Assembly: GCF_003219795.1 (NCBI RefSeq)
Contig: NZ_QJVC01000011.1
Span: 32,488 to 96,487, forward strand
Length of the DNA: 64,000 nt
Source of the DNA: Arthrobacter psychrolactophilus
GTDB taxonomy: Bacteria; Actinomycetota; Actinomycetes; Actinomycetales; Micrococcaceae
Reading direction: 5' to 3'
Notes under the pieces: generated by a model
The model's input: the letters and a program-made list of their open reading frames with translations, nothing else
Databases searched by the model: none
Told to the model about the DNA's origin: nothing
Shown: one piece after another, positions 9,200 to 18,778 of the stretch
Numbering within the stretch: position 1 is the stretch's first letter
Layout of the letters: each line of letters opens with the position of its first letter
Made by a program: the position numbers and the translations under genes

Positions 9200-10366
9200 C
9201 TAAACGTTAAGAAGGACCAAATCGTCGACATGAACAACCACACGCTCAAATTGCCGTCCCAAATCCTTGGCCAGTTCCTTGGTGGAGCGGCCCAGCATCT
9301 GCGGCAGATCGGAGTGGCGGTAGTTGACCAGGCCATGGGCGAAGACGTTGCCGTGAGCATCACTGATTTCCACGGCGTCTCCGGCGTCAAAGTCACCGCT
9401 GACAGAGGTAATTCCGGCCGGGAGCAGGGACTTATGCCGTTCGCTGACGGCGCGTACGGCACCGTCGTCGAGGACCAGTCGGCCACGGATATCGGCCAGA
9501 TGGGCCAGCCACAGCATGCGCACGGGACGCTTATTGCCGCTCATGCTGAACCAGGTGCCCACGTCTTCCCCGGCAAGTGCCGCCGCGGCCTGGGCCGTGG
9601 AGGTGACCAGCGCCGGGATTCCGGTTTCGGCCGCGATGAGGGCGGCCTGAACCTTGGTGGCCATGCCGCCTGTGCCGACTCCGGCCGCACCCGCTGAGCC
9701 GATCACGATGCCTTCGAGGTCCTCGGGTGAGTCCACCTGGCTGATGCGGCTTGCACCTTGCGAGGGCGGACCGTCGTACAGCGAGTCAACATCGGAGAGC
9801 AAGATCAAGGCGTCGGCCTTGATCAGGTGGGCCACCAAGGCGGCCAGGCGATCGTTGTCGCCAAAGCGAATCTCGTGCGTGGCCACCGTGTCATTTTCAT
9901 TCACGATGGGCACCACACCCAGGTGCAAGAGACGTTCCAAGGCCCGGTGGGCGTTGACGTATTGATGCCGGCGCGTCAGGTCCTCAGCCGTCAACAACAC
10001 CTGCGAGGACGTGACCCCGTGCGAGGCAAACGCCTGATTGTAATGAGCCATCAATAGGCCCTGACCCACACTCGCGGCAGCCTGCTGCGTTGCTAAATCC
10101 TTGGGACGCCGGGACAAGCCCAACGGCAAGAGTCCGGCAGAGATGGCGCCGGAGGAGACCAAAATGATCTCCGTACCGGCCAGCCGACGCTGCGCCAAGA
10201 CATCCACCAGCTTTTTCAGTGCCTCTTCGGAAATACCGCCGGCCACAGAGGTCAAGGAGGAGGAACCCACCTTGACCACAATGCGTGAGGCCGTGGCAAT
10301 GCCGCTGCGTGATTCAAGGGCGTTGATGAGCGCCGTCTCCTGAAGTCCCAAGGATTCTGCGCTCAT
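9200..10366 (-). CDS. proB: glutamate 5-kinase with PUA domain
   Basis: ProB phosphorylates glutamate to start proline synthesis and is normally feedback-inhibited by proline. The 388-residue protein has an amino-acid kinase domain (about 20-280; VKVGSSSLT at the nucleotide site, SSGAISAG nearby) and a C-terminal PUA domain (about 295-375). Its ATG shares one base with the obg stop codon (TAATG), so translation is coupled to obg. Confidence 0.96.
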   Translation of the reverse strand: MSAESLGLQETALINALESRSGIATASRIVVKVGSSSLTSVAGGISEEALKKLVDVLAQRRLAGTEIILVSSGAISAGLLPLGLSRRPKDLATQQAAASVGQGLLMAHYNQAFASHGVTSSQVLLTAEDLTRRHQYVNAHRALERLLHLGVVPIVNENDTVATHEIRFGDNDRLAALVAHLIKADALILLSDVDSLYDGPPSQGASRISQVDSPEDLEGIVIGSAGAAGVGTGGMATKVQAALIAAETGIPALVTSTAQAAAALAGEDVGTWFSMSGNKRPVRMLWLAHLADIRGRLVLDDGAVRAVSERHKSLLPAGITSVSGDFDAGDAVEISDAHGNVFAHGLVNYRHSDLPQMLGRSTKELAKDLGRQFERVVVHVDDLVLLNV

Positions 10367-11976
10367 TAGTTTGCGGTGGCGCTATCGTCGTCGTCACCTG
10401 CAGCAGCCCGATCGGCTTCGATGAACTGAGCCTTCGTGGCTGCACGGTCATGCGTTTCGGTCCAGATGCCGGCCTTACGCTCGGCTTCCATCTCGGCGCG
10501 CACGGCTGCCTTGGCGTCGCGACGATCCTGCTGCTCCTGACGCTTCTGTGAACGCGTGGGGCGGTCACCGAGGTCAAGGAGGCGCAAGTCGGTTCCACGC
10601 GGTGCGGCGAGGTGCTCGGCGCCACCCATCATGGTGGGCTCCCAGTCGAAGATCATGCCGTTCTCGCCACCGATGACCACGGTATCCCCGGGTGTGGCCC
10701 CGATCCTGAAGAGTTCCTTTTCGACGCCAGCCTTCGCCAGGCGGTCTGCCAGGTAGCCGATGGCTTCCTCGTTCTGGAAGTCTGTCTGCTCAACCCAGCG
10801 CTCAACCTTTTCGCCGCGAATACGGAACAACGGAGCGAGGTTGCGCTCTTCACGAACAATCGTAAAGACGGATTCGTTGATGGCACGGGGGCGCAAGATC
10901 ACGGGGGTGGCCTTGGCAGGAGCCTCGGTGATGGCCTTGCGGGCCGCCGTGACGATCTCTGCCATGGCGAAGCCGAGAGCCTTCAGGCCCTCGTGGCTTG
11001 CGGCCGAGACTTCGAAGACGCGGTAGCCGCGCTGCTCAAGGTCACCACGGACGAATTCGGCCATGTCACGGCCGTCGGGTGAGTCCACCTTGTTCAAGGC
11101 GATCAGGCGGGGGCGGGCGTTCAGCGGAACAACATCGCCGTCGGATCCGGCGAAGCTCATGTCAACGTCGTAACGCTCGAGTTCGCGCTCGATGATGGCG
11201 AGGTCGTTGATGGGATCGCGGTCGGTTTCCAACGCTGCACAGTCAAGGACGTGCACGATGGCGGCGCACCGCTCGACGTGGCGCAGGAAGTTGTGCCCCA
11301 GGCCCTTGCCTTCGCTGGCACCTTCGATGAGTCCGGGGACATCGGCCATGGTGAAGCGGGTGTCGCCGGCCTGAACCACACCGAGGTTGGGGATCAAGGT
11401 GGTGAAGGGGTAGTCGGCAATCTTGGGCCGAGCCGCTGACATGGCGGCGATCAGGCTGGACTTGCCGGCGGACGGGAAGCCCACCAAGGCGATGTCGGCG
11501 ATGGACTTCAGCTCAAGGACGATGTCCTGTTCTTCACCGGCGATACCCAACAGGGCGAAGCCCGGAGCCTTGCGCTTGAGTGAGGACAGGGCGTTGTTGC
11601 CGAGGCCACCCTGGCCACCAGCCGCGGCAACATATTCCGTGCCGATGCCCACCAGGTCGGCGAGGACATTGCCGTCACGGTCCTTAATGACCGTGCCGTC
11701 GGGAACGTCAAGGATCAGCGATTCGCCATCTTTGCCGTCTCGCCAGTCACCCATACCGGGCTGGCCATTGCCGCCGCGACGGTGAGGTGCGTGGTGGAAG
11801 TCAAGCAAGGTGGTGGTCTGGTCACTGACGCGGAAGGTGACGCTACCGCCGTCGCCGCCCTTACCGCCGTCGGGCCCACCCAAGGGCTTGAACTTTTCAC
11901 TGTGAACGGAGACGCAGCCATGGCCCCCAGTCCCGCCGGATACGTGCAAAACAACCCGGTCAACAAAGCTGGCCAC
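10366..11976 (-). CDS. obg: GTPase Obg/CgtA
   Basis: Obg is an essential ribosome-associated GTPase that acts in 50S assembly and stress signalling. The 536-residue protein has the glycine-rich Obg fold (1-158), a G domain with P-loop GFPSAGKSS (166-174), the TT switch in YPFTT and DVPG (212-215), then an OCT domain and a charged C-terminal extension. It is the third gene after rplU and rpmA, a near-universal order, with a 158-base gap from rpmA that holds a terminator hairpin. Confidence 0.97.
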   Translation of the reverse strand: MASFVDRVVLHVSGGTGGHGCVSVHSEKFKPLGGPDGGKGGDGGSVTFRVSDQTTTLLDFHHAPHRRGGNGQPGMGDWRDGKDGESLILDVPDGTVIKDRDGNVLADLVGIGTEYVAAAGGQGGLGNNALSSLKRKAPGFALLGIAGEEQDIVLELKSIADIALVGFPSAGKSSLIAAMSAARPKIADYPFTTLIPNLGVVQAGDTRFTMADVPGLIEGASEGKGLGHNFLRHVERCAAIVHVLDCAALETDRDPINDLAIIERELERYDVDMSFAGSDGDVVPLNARPRLIALNKVDSPDGRDMAEFVRGDLEQRGYRVFEVSAASHEGLKALGFAMAEIVTAARKAITEAPAKATPVILRPRAINESVFTIVREERNLAPLFRIRGEKVERWVEQTDFQNEEAIGYLADRLAKAGVEKELFRIGATPGDTVVIGGENGMIFDWEPTMMGGAEHLAAPRGTDLRLLDLGDRPTRSQKRQEQQDRRDAKAAVRAEMEAERKAGIWTETHDRAATKAQFIEADRAAAGDDDDSATAN

Positions 11977-12087
11977 TGAAATCTCCTTGTATAGAACTTG
12001 CTATGCGTACTAATTCTAGTCCGCTACTAAAGCAACGCCCCGTGTCCGGTCGGCATTGCCGTTAAAAAATCATGCTGGTGTTAAAAG

Positions 12088-12121
12088 CCAGTGGAGCGAG
12101 CCATGCGGCCCGCTCCACTGG
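12088..12121 (-). terminator. terminator downstream of rpmA
   Basis: CCAGTGGAGCG and CGCTCCACTGG form an 11-bp perfect stem, followed on the minus strand by CTTTT. It would limit read-through from rplU-rpmA into obg, which therefore probably has extra promoter input in 11977-12087. Confidence 0.8.
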
Positions 12122-12134
12122 AAAAGCTTCGGTA

Positions 12135-12392
12135 TTAGACCGTAGCTGCAACGATGTTCACAACGCGACGTCCACGACGCGTGCCGAACTCGACTGCGCC
12201 TGCGTCCAATGCGAACAGCGTGTCGTCCTTGCCACGGCCGACGCTAACGCCGGGGTGGAAGTGAGTGCCGCGCTGGCGAACGATGATTTCACCAGCCTTG
12301 ACAACCTGACCGCCGAAGCGCTTTACGCCCAGGTACTGAGCGTTGGAGTCACGACCGTTGCGAGTGGAACTCGCACCCTTTTTATGTGCCAT
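12135..12392 (-). CDS. rpmA: 50S ribosomal protein L27
   Basis: The 85-residue protein starts [16 protein letters not shown], the conserved N-terminus that reaches the peptidyl transferase centre. It also contains [10 protein letters not shown]. No N-terminal cleavage extension of the Firmicutes type is present. It lies 58 bases downstream of rplU. Confidence 0.97.
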   Translation of the reverse strand: MAHKKGASSTRNGRDSNAQYLGVKRFGGQVVKAGEIIVRQRGTHFHPGVSVGRGKDDTLFALDAGAVEFGTRRGRRVVNIVAATV

Positions 12393-12450
12393 TTGAAAAT
12401 GCCTGCCTTTTTACTAAAAGTATCTAAGTGGATCGAACCGTCAGCGCTTA

Positions 12451-12759
12451 TTAAGCGATTGAGGTGATCTTGACCTTGGACAGTTCCTGACGGTGACCCT
12501 GGCGCTTCTTGTAGCCGGTCTTGTTCTTGAACTTCTGGATGACGATCTTCGGTCCACGAAGATCCTCCAACTTCTCAGCCGTAACCTTCACATTAGCCAG
12601 GTCCTTCGCGGCTGTGGTGAGCTTGTCACCATCAACCAAGAGCAAAGCGGGCAGCTCAAGCGTGCTGCCAACTCCACCGGGGACGCGGTTCATGGTCACG
12701 TGGTCTCCTACGGAAACCTTTTCTTGACGGCCGCCTGCGCGGACAATCGCGTACACCAC
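12451..12759 (-). CDS. rplU: 50S ribosomal protein L21
   Basis: L21 binds 23S rRNA. The C-terminal [14 protein letters not shown] signature is clear. I choose GTG at 12759, giving 102 residues starting [10 protein letters not shown], because L21 proteins start there. A GTG at 12771 would add four residues (MSSP) and is less likely, since the purine-rich GAGAGAAGTGAG sits too close to it but at a suitable distance from 12759. Confidence 0.93.
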   Translation of the reverse strand: MVYAIVRAGGRQEKVSVGDHVTMNRVPGGVGSTLELPALLLVDGDKLTTAAKDLANVKVTAEKLEDLRGPKIVIQKFKNKTGYKKRQGHRQELSKVKITSIA

Positions 12760-13156
12760 TGGGGAACTCACTTCTCTCGACGTTTATTACAAAGTTTTTA
12801 TGCTGACTCGGATCATATTTGATCTCTGCCAACCGCATGCTTCCGCAGTTCAAGATTGAACAAAACGGTCTGCACACTATGTGCCTCAACGCCGTGGACC
12901 TCAATGGAGTTCTACCATGGAGTGGTTGCCCTAGGTGTTGGCGTAAGCACCGAAGAACAAGAATACGCTAATTCTGGCTTCGGGGGCAAATGAGACTAGT
13001 TTCAACGTTCTGCGCTACTTTTCGAGTAAACATGGTTTATCTCGAGAACTTCTGTAGATCGTAGAAACCGTACTCAGCAACTTTAGCGCGCTTAGGGCCG
13101 TTTTGTGACATTTAGAGCTCCGACTGAGCAAAATAGTCTCAGATTAGCTGGTGTGG
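12760..13156. other. 397-bp intergenic region upstream of rplU
   Basis: This must hold the promoter and leader of the minus-strand rplU operon. It is more AT-rich than its surroundings. I found no convincing paired -35/-10 boxes, no clear L21-leader structure and no terminator for the upstream thiD gene. No ORF with coding character is present. Confidence 0.5.
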
Positions 13157-14704
13157 TTAATCACGCCGGGCCCCAAGATCCGCGTCAACACGGCGATGTG
13201 GGGCGGCAAAGAAGTCCACCTCATACTGGGCCGAGTGGGCAAAAGCCGCGCGCATCCGTTCGCGTTCTGGCGCGGATCCGTGCCGGGCGGCAGTGTCGGC
13301 GATCGCCACGGCCCGCTCGGTGGCTCGGGAAAAGTCTTCGTCGGCGTAACTTTCCAGCCAGGCCCCATAGGGGTGCTTGCCGGAATAGCTGAGGTAATCG
13401 CTATGGAGTACCCGCCCCACCTCGGCGTAGAGCCAGTAGCACGGCAGCACCGCGGCCACGACCTCCCCATAGCTGCCACTGCAGGCCACGGCTTGCAGAT
13501 GGTCAAGGTAGTGCTTTGTGACCGGCCCCATGGGGGATTCCAGCGGGAACTGGCTGAGCCAATCCCGGTGCAGGCTCATTTCCACCTCGATGCAGTTTTG
13601 TGCCCCTTGAGCCCAGAACTTTTGTTCCTCTTCCGTGGGCGCCAGGGAGCTGGCCCGGGCCAGAACCCGTGAGTACGTCCCCAAATACAGGGCGTCCTGG
13701 GCCAGGTAGTAGGCAAAATGCTTACTCTCGAGGGTTCCTGCCGCCAACTCCTTGATGAAGTCCAGCTCAAAGATGGCTTGGCGCTGTGGGGCGCAGTCGG
13801 CCCAGAGCTCGTCGCTGAAGGTACCGGCGGCGGCTGGGGCATTTGCCCACAAGGCATGGAGGTGATTGATGGGGCCCGCGCCAGATCCCACGCCCAGATC
13901 ATCGGCTGTGACCAGCGCCCCGCTGAGCCATTCCTTGGCCAGACGCACGCTCTCGACCCAGTCGCCGGTCTGAGCCCGCAGCGTCGCCACGGCCGAGGAC
14001 AGGGAGCAGCCTGTGCCGTGCGTGTTCTTGGTGGCGATCCGGGGCGCGCGGAATTCCTGATGTGTACCGTCGGGCCAGACGAGCGCGTCGGGGCACTCCT
14101 CCCCCGGCAGATGCCCGCCCTTGACGAGCACCAGCACCTCATGCGCCGCGGCTAGTTGCTGGCCCTGCTCGAGCGCCTCTGCCCAGCTCCCAGCCTCTGC
14201 CTGGTTGAGCAGCACGGCCAGCTCGGGCAGATTGGGCGTCACCAGATGCGTGAACTTCAGCAGCTCCAGAAGCGCCTCGTGAGCCCCCTCCGCGACGAGC
14301 AGGTCGCCACTGGTCGCGACCATGACCGGATCGAGAACCACGACGGCGGGACGCGTCACAGCGAGCCAGTCCCCGACTGCTCTCATCACCTGGGCGTCTG
14401 CGAGCATGCCGATCTTGACGGCGTCGAGGCTAATATCTGCTGCCACGGCGTCCAGCTGCGAGCTCAAGAAGGCAACGGGTGGAATATGCACTCCTTGCAC
14501 ACCTTGGGTGTTCTGCGCCGTGAGGGCCGTCAGGACGGCCATGGCATATCCCCCATGGGCCGAGATGGATTTGATATCGGCCTGAATTCCGGCACCGCCG
14601 GAAGGGTCCGATCCGGCAATGCTCAAAACCCGTGGGTGCTTCACCCTTTGTGGGGCTCGATCCGAGGTGCTGGGAGCAGGGGTTAACAAGGTAGATGTAG
14701 TCAA
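13157..14704 (-). CDS. thiD: bifunctional ThiD-TenA fusion (HMP/HMP-P kinase plus thiaminase II-like domain)
   Basis: The 515-residue protein joins an HMP kinase/HMP-phosphate kinase (about 25-285; SIAGSDPSGGAGIQAD near the start, NTHGTGC anion hole) to a TenA-type domain (about 295-500; the region around FAYYLAQDALYL and YGEVVAAVLPCYWLY, whose Cys fits the TenA nucleophile). ThiD makes HMP pyrophosphate for thiamine; TenA salvages degraded thiamine to HMP. One polypeptide could therefore regenerate and then phosphorylate HMP. The TTG start at 14704 is supported by GGGA 7 bases upstream, inside the riboswitch. ATG is absent nearby. Confidence 0.92.
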   Translation of the reverse strand: MTTSTLLTPAPSTSDRAPQRVKHPRVLSIAGSDPSGGAGIQADIKSISAHGGYAMAVLTALTAQNTQGVQGVHIPPVAFLSSQLDAVAADISLDAVKIGMLADAQVMRAVGDWLAVTRPAVVVLDPVMVATSGDLLVAEGAHEALLELLKFTHLVTPNLPELAVLLNQAEAGSWAEALEQGQQLAAAHEVLVLVKGGHLPGEECPDALVWPDGTHQEFRAPRIATKNTHGTGCSLSSAVATLRAQTGDWVESVRLAKEWLSGALVTADDLGVGSGAGPINHLHALWANAPAAAGTFSDELWADCAPQRQAIFELDFIKELAAGTLESKHFAYYLAQDALYLGTYSRVLARASSLAPTEEEQKFWAQGAQNCIEVEMSLHRDWLSQFPLESPMGPVTKHYLDHLQAVACSGSYGEVVAAVLPCYWLYAEVGRVLHSDYLSYSGKHPYGAWLESYADEDFSRATERAVAIADTAARHGSAPERERMRAAFAHSAQYEVDFFAAPHRRVDADLGARRD

Positions 14705-14707
14705 CAG

Positions 14708-14793
14708 GACATCCCTTCGCCGGTGCTAACCGGGCAGGTTCAACGGGTATTGTCTCAGCCGGCCCTTGTGGCCTGGCACCCCGTGTCGCCTTC
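14708..14793 (-). promoter_or_regulatory. TPP riboswitch (THI element) of thiD-tenA
   Basis: On the minus strand the aptamer landmarks appear in order: CACGGGGTGCC, GGCTGAGA, ATACCCGTTGAACCTG and GCGAAGGGATGT. These are the conserved P2, P3 and P4/P5 segments of the thiamin pyrophosphate riboswitch. The aptamer ends only a few bases before the TTG start, so control is most simply at translation. No separate terminator hairpin fits between aptamer and start codon. Confidence 0.95.
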
Positions 14794-14823
14794 TACCCTA
14801 GTGCGCCAAACGTTAGTTAAAGA

Positions 14824-14894
14824 AACAACCCGCACAAGATGAAGCGGCAAGGCATCGTGCGATGTCTTGCGCGTCATCCTGCGCGGGTTGTTGA
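14824..14894 (-). terminator. terminator of rne
   Basis: AACAACCCGC pairs with GCGGGTTGTT, with a further imperfect stem inside (CAAGATGA against TCATCCTG). It lies just after the minus-strand RNase E/G gene. The T-run is weak. Confidence 0.7.
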
Positions 14895-14917
14895 GTCCCT
14901 GCGAAGGACCCGAGGCT

Positions 14918-17900
14918 TTAGAGCTCGGAGGCTGGAACGCCTACGCCGAGAATGATGGGCTCGGAAGCCTTCTTCACTACCGGTGCTGCAACCTTTTCTG
15001 CCACGTCACTGCTCTGCACGGTGAAACCCTGAGCGGCCGGAGCCTGCCCCGAGGTCTCTACGGCCGAATCGGTGGAACCCTGAGCGCTGCGTGCGGAGCG
15101 GTTACGCCGTCCACGGCGGGAACGGGAGCGGCTATTGCCGTTCGTCTCGCCTTCCTCGTCATGGGAGACCGAGGCTTCCGGAGCCGATGGTGTTCCCGGA
15201 GCGACGAGCTGATCCAGTGCCTGCGTCAGATCGGCCAAGGCAGCTGCCCGATCGGCCGTGTTGCTGCCAGCGAAATCGTTGCTTTCGCTGCGGTGGCCAC
15301 GCGGCAATTCGATAGCCTCCCCACCCAAGGTGAGGGTGGCGGCGTCGTCCGAGGTAGTGGACTGTTCCGGAGCAGTCTCGGCGGCCACGCGTTCCTGATG
15401 CGAAGCGGCAGCCGCGGCGGCAATGTTCGCGAGAGCTGCGCGTGCCTCGTGAGCCTTCTGCGCCTTGGCAGCCTCGGAAACCTCGTCCGCGACAACCACG
15501 GGGGTCACCTCGGGCGCCGTCTCGGTCTCGGAGGGCTGGTTGCGGTTGCGGTTACGCTTGCGTTCGCTCCGCGTTGAGCGGTTCGCGGTGCGCTCGTTCT
15601 CACGCGGTTCCTGCTTGGGAGCCGGAACATGCGTGTGCATCTGGGCAACCTCCACAGCCGGGCTGTGTGAGCGGCGGTGTTCCACGGGGATCTCGTGGGT
15701 GACCATGCCGCGGCCGGCGCAGGAGGGGCACAGCTCGCCAAAGACTTCGAGCAAGCCGGTTCCCATGCGCTTACGCGTCATCTGCACCAGACCCAGCGAG
15801 GTGACCTCGGCAACCTGGTGCTTGGTCCGGTCACGGCCCAGGCACTCCACGAGGCGGCGCAAGACCAGATCGCGGTTGGATTCCAGCACCATGTCGATGA
15901 AGTCGATGACGATGATGCCGCCGATGTCGCGCAAGCGCAGCTGACGCACCACTTCCTCGGCAGCTTCGAGGTTGTTCTTGGTGACGGTCTCTTCCAGGTT
16001 GCCACCGGAGCCGGTGAACTTGCCGGTGTTGACGTCAACTACGGTCATGGCTTCGGTGCGGTCGATGACCAAGGAACCACCCGAGGGCAGGAAGACCTTG
16101 CGCTCGAGAGCCTTGTTGATCTGTTCGTCGATGCGGTGCGCGGCGAAGATGTCCTCGGACTTGCTCCACTTTTCCAAACGGTCCAGCAGATCCGGGGCCA
16201 CGTACGTCACGTAAGCCTCGATGGTGTCCCAGGCGTCCTCACCGGAGACGACGAGCTTGGAGAAGTCCTCGTTGAAGACGTCACGAACTACCTTGATGGT
16301 CAGATCCGGTTCGCCGTAGAGCATCTCGGGAGCGAGAGTCTTGTGCGAGGTGGCGCGCTCGTTGATGCCGGCCCACTGGGCGCGCAGACGGTTGATATCG
16401 TTCGTGAGTTCTTCCTCGCTGGCACCCTCGGCCGCGGTGCGCACAATGACGCCGGCGTTCTCGGGCAGGTGGTCCTTGAGGACGCGCTTGAGGCGGTTAC
16501 GTTCGACGTCGGGCAGCTTGCGTGAGATGCCTGTCATGGAGCCGCCGGGCACGAACACGAGGTAGCGCCCGGGGAGGGAGATCTGGCTGGTCAGGCGGGC
16601 ACCCTTGTGACCGACGGGGTCCTTGGAGACCTGCACGAGCACCGAATCGCCGGACTTGAGTGCGTTCTCGATGCGGCGCGGCTGGCCGTTGAGGTTCGCG
16701 GCATCCCAGTCGACTTCACCGGCGTACAGCACGGCGTTGCGGCCGCGTCCAATGTCAACGAAGGCCGCTTCCATGCTGGGGAGCACGTTCTGGACCTTGC
16801 CCAGGTAGACGTTGCCAATGAGTGAATCCTGCTGCGTCTTGGAGACGAAATGCTCGGCCAGGATGCCGTCCTCGAGGACACCGATCTGGATCCGGTCATC
16901 GCTCTGGCGGACCACCATGACGCGGTCAACGGACTCGCGGCGGGCCAGGAACTCGGCCTCGGTGATGACGGTGCGGCGGCGGCCGGAATCGCGTGAGTCA
17001 CGGCGACGCTGCTTCTTAGCTTCCAAACGAGTGGAGCCACGCAGACTCGTGACGCGGTCCGAGGCTCCCGCGCCGGCCTCTACAGCGGCGGGGGTGCGAG
17101 GGGCGCGAACACGGGTCACCGTGTTGGGCGGATCCTCATCGGTGCCACCCGTCAACTCCAGGTCCTGGTCGCCACGGCGACGACGACGGCGGCGACGTGA
17201 GGTCACGCCGTCGTCCGTTGCTTCCTCATCATCAAGCTCTGCCTCGGCAGGCTCGACGGCGTCAGCCTGCTCGGTTTCGTTGCGGCGGCGGTTGCGGTTG
17301 CGGCCACGACCGCGACGGTCACCGTCGTTGCCGTCCTTGGCGGAATCCTCGGAGGACTCCGTTGCCACGGGAACGGCCAGGCTCAGATCGGGGGCCAGGA
17401 ACAGCGCGGACATGCCGGCGGCCGGTGAGAGGAACAAGGATTCGGATGCCTGCTCGGCGGCGGGGGCTGCGGCTTCTGCTGCCTGCTCGGCGACGGGCGC
17501 GGTGAGTTCCGGTGCCGGGGTGGCCGGTCCGGATGCGGCCGAGGAACGACGACGGTTACGTGTGGATCCGCTGCGGGCCGGGGCGGCCTCGGCGGGAGCT
17601 TCCACGGCGGCCGCAACGGCTTCCGGAGCTACAGGCTCAGTCACGGCGATGACGGCGGCCGGGGCGGAGACGGCAGACTGCGCGGGAGCGGCGGCGCGGC
17701 GTGAACGGCGGGCCGGACGCTTGGCGGCGGGAGCCTCAACCGTCTCGGTGACGACGGGTGCTTCGGGAGCGCTGGGCTCCTCGACAATAACGACGGCGGG
17801 GACTTCGGCAGCCTTTTCAACGGCCGGGGCCGCCGTGCTGGTCACGGGAGCCTTGGCACGACGGGTGCGCTTGGCTGGAGCTTTGATGGGCGCCTCGGCT

Positions 17901-18403
17901 TCGACCGGAGCAGCCTCGACGGCGGGTGCCTCTTGAGCCGAAAGGCTCAGTTCGCCCTGAACACCTTGATCGGACGCTGCGGCAGACGGTGCCGTGACGG
18001 GTGAGGTGGCGCGGCGGCGGGTGGTCCGCTTGGCCGGGGTCTTGGGCTCGGCGATGGCGTCCAGGAGCGAAGGCTCGCTGGTTGCCTCAACGTCGGGGGT
18101 GACCTTCTTGGCGCGGCTGCGACGGGTCGGAGCCTTCTTGGGAGCAGCGGCGGGCTCTGCCGCTGCCGTTTCAACCACGGGACTCTCGGTAACGACTGCG
18201 GCTGGAGCCGCGGCGGCCTTGGGGCTGCCCGAGGTGCTTGTGACAGCCGAGCTGGCACGGCGTGAACGGGTGGCCTTTACTTTAACCGGTTCGGAGGTGT
18301 CCGTTGCAGCCTTCACGGCAGCCGACTTAGTCGTGGCACGCTTAGCCGACGTCTTCGCAGGTGCAGCTTCTGTGCTTACAGTTGTGCGCTTTTCATTTTC
18401 CAT
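14918..18403 (-). CDS. rne: ribonuclease E/G
   Basis: This 1161-residue endoribonuclease starts mRNA decay and rRNA/tRNA maturation. About 500 N-terminal residues are Ala/Val/Pro/Lys/Arg-rich low complexity with SRRRRRRRR-type basic runs. The S1-like RNA-binding domain follows (around 529, IGNVYLGKVQNV), then the DNase I-like catalytic part with DVNTGKF (around 788) and IDFIDM, and the zinc-link CPSC near 890. A basic and acidic tail completes it. Large N-terminal extensions are usual in actinobacterial RNase E. It is monocistronic by spacing, with a 375-base gap upstream. Confidence 0.95.
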   Translation of the reverse strand: MENEKRTTVSTEAAPAKTSAKRATTKSAAVKAATDTSEPVKVKATRSRRASSAVTSTSGSPKAAAAPAAVVTESPVVETAAAEPAAAPKKAPTRRSRAKKVTPDVEATSEPSLLDAIAEPKTPAKRTTRRRATSPVTAPSAAASDQGVQGELSLSAQEAPAVEAAPVEAEAPIKAPAKRTRRAKAPVTSTAAPAVEKAAEVPAVVIVEEPSAPEAPVVTETVEAPAAKRPARRSRRAAAPAQSAVSAPAAVIAVTEPVAPEAVAAAVEAPAEAAPARSGSTRNRRRSSAASGPATPAPELTAPVAEQAAEAAAPAAEQASESLFLSPAAGMSALFLAPDLSLAVPVATESSEDSAKDGNDGDRRGRGRNRNRRRNETEQADAVEPAEAELDDEEATDDGVTSRRRRRRRRGDQDLELTGGTDEDPPNTVTRVRAPRTPAAVEAGAGASDRVTSLRGSTRLEAKKQRRRDSRDSGRRRTVITEAEFLARRESVDRVMVVRQSDDRIQIGVLEDGILAEHFVSKTQQDSLIGNVYLGKVQNVLPSMEAAFVDIGRGRNAVLYAGEVDWDAANLNGQPRRIENALKSGDSVLVQVSKDPVGHKGARLTSQISLPGRYLVFVPGGSMTGISRKLPDVERNRLKRVLKDHLPENAGVIVRTAAEGASEEELTNDINRLRAQWAGINERATSHKTLAPEMLYGEPDLTIKVVRDVFNEDFSKLVVSGEDAWDTIEAYVTYVAPDLLDRLEKWSKSEDIFAAHRIDEQINKALERKVFLPSGGSLVIDRTEAMTVVDVNTGKFTGSGGNLEETVTKNNLEAAEEVVRQLRLRDIGGIIVIDFIDMVLESNRDLVLRRLVECLGRDRTKHQVAEVTSLGLVQMTRKRMGTGLLEVFGELCPSCAGRGMVTHEIPVEHRRSHSPAVEVAQMHTHVPAPKQEPRENERTANRSTRSERKRNRNRNQPSETETAPEVTPVVVADEVSEAAKAQKAHEARAALANIAAAAAASHQERVAAETAPEQSTTSDDAATLTLGGEAIELPRGHRSESNDFAGSNTADRAAALADLTQALDQLVAPGTPSAPEASVSHDEEGETNGNSRSRSRRGRRNRSARSAQGSTDSAVETSGQAPAAQGFTVQSSDVAEKVAAPVVKKASEPIILGVGVPASEL

Positions 18404-18778
18404 TATGGGCGTTACTTTCGCGCCGAATTAGCGCCCCCACATCAGGCCCCAAATGCGGCAGATGTGTCAGCACCCGCAGGCGCTGACGGAAGTCGTCTAA
18501 TGTACCTCTCAGGCGGCACCAACTCCTGGGTGCGCAAGCTCTGACAAGCCAATGGGGTACCTAACACCGGCCGGTGGATGGCTGCACGCGTTGGCAGCGT
18601 CGTCACCAGTTAGCCCGTGGGCGTCCCATTGGACTGAAGGGTGCATGTGGATCACCGGTCAGCCGTCACTATTGTCTCATACGCTCCCCCACACCACGCG
18701 TTTGTTCGCAGGGCGCGCCAAGAAACTCACGCTACAATCAGGACACCATTGCCCCCGTACCCTGTGAGTAAGGACGAC
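18404..18778. other. 375-bp divergent region between rne and the VKOR gene
   Basis: The region must carry the rne 5' leader (minus) and the VKOR promoter (plus). For the latter a TACAAT box at 18732-18737 is a reasonable -10, without a good -35. A small stem TCAGC/GCTGA lies near 18468-18486 in the rne leader. No small gene is convincing. Confidence 0.45.

Noticed and set aside
16812-17936. A 374-codon Arg/Ser/Ala-rich plus-strand frame
   Set aside because: It is the mirror of the low-complexity N-terminal part of RNase E/G.
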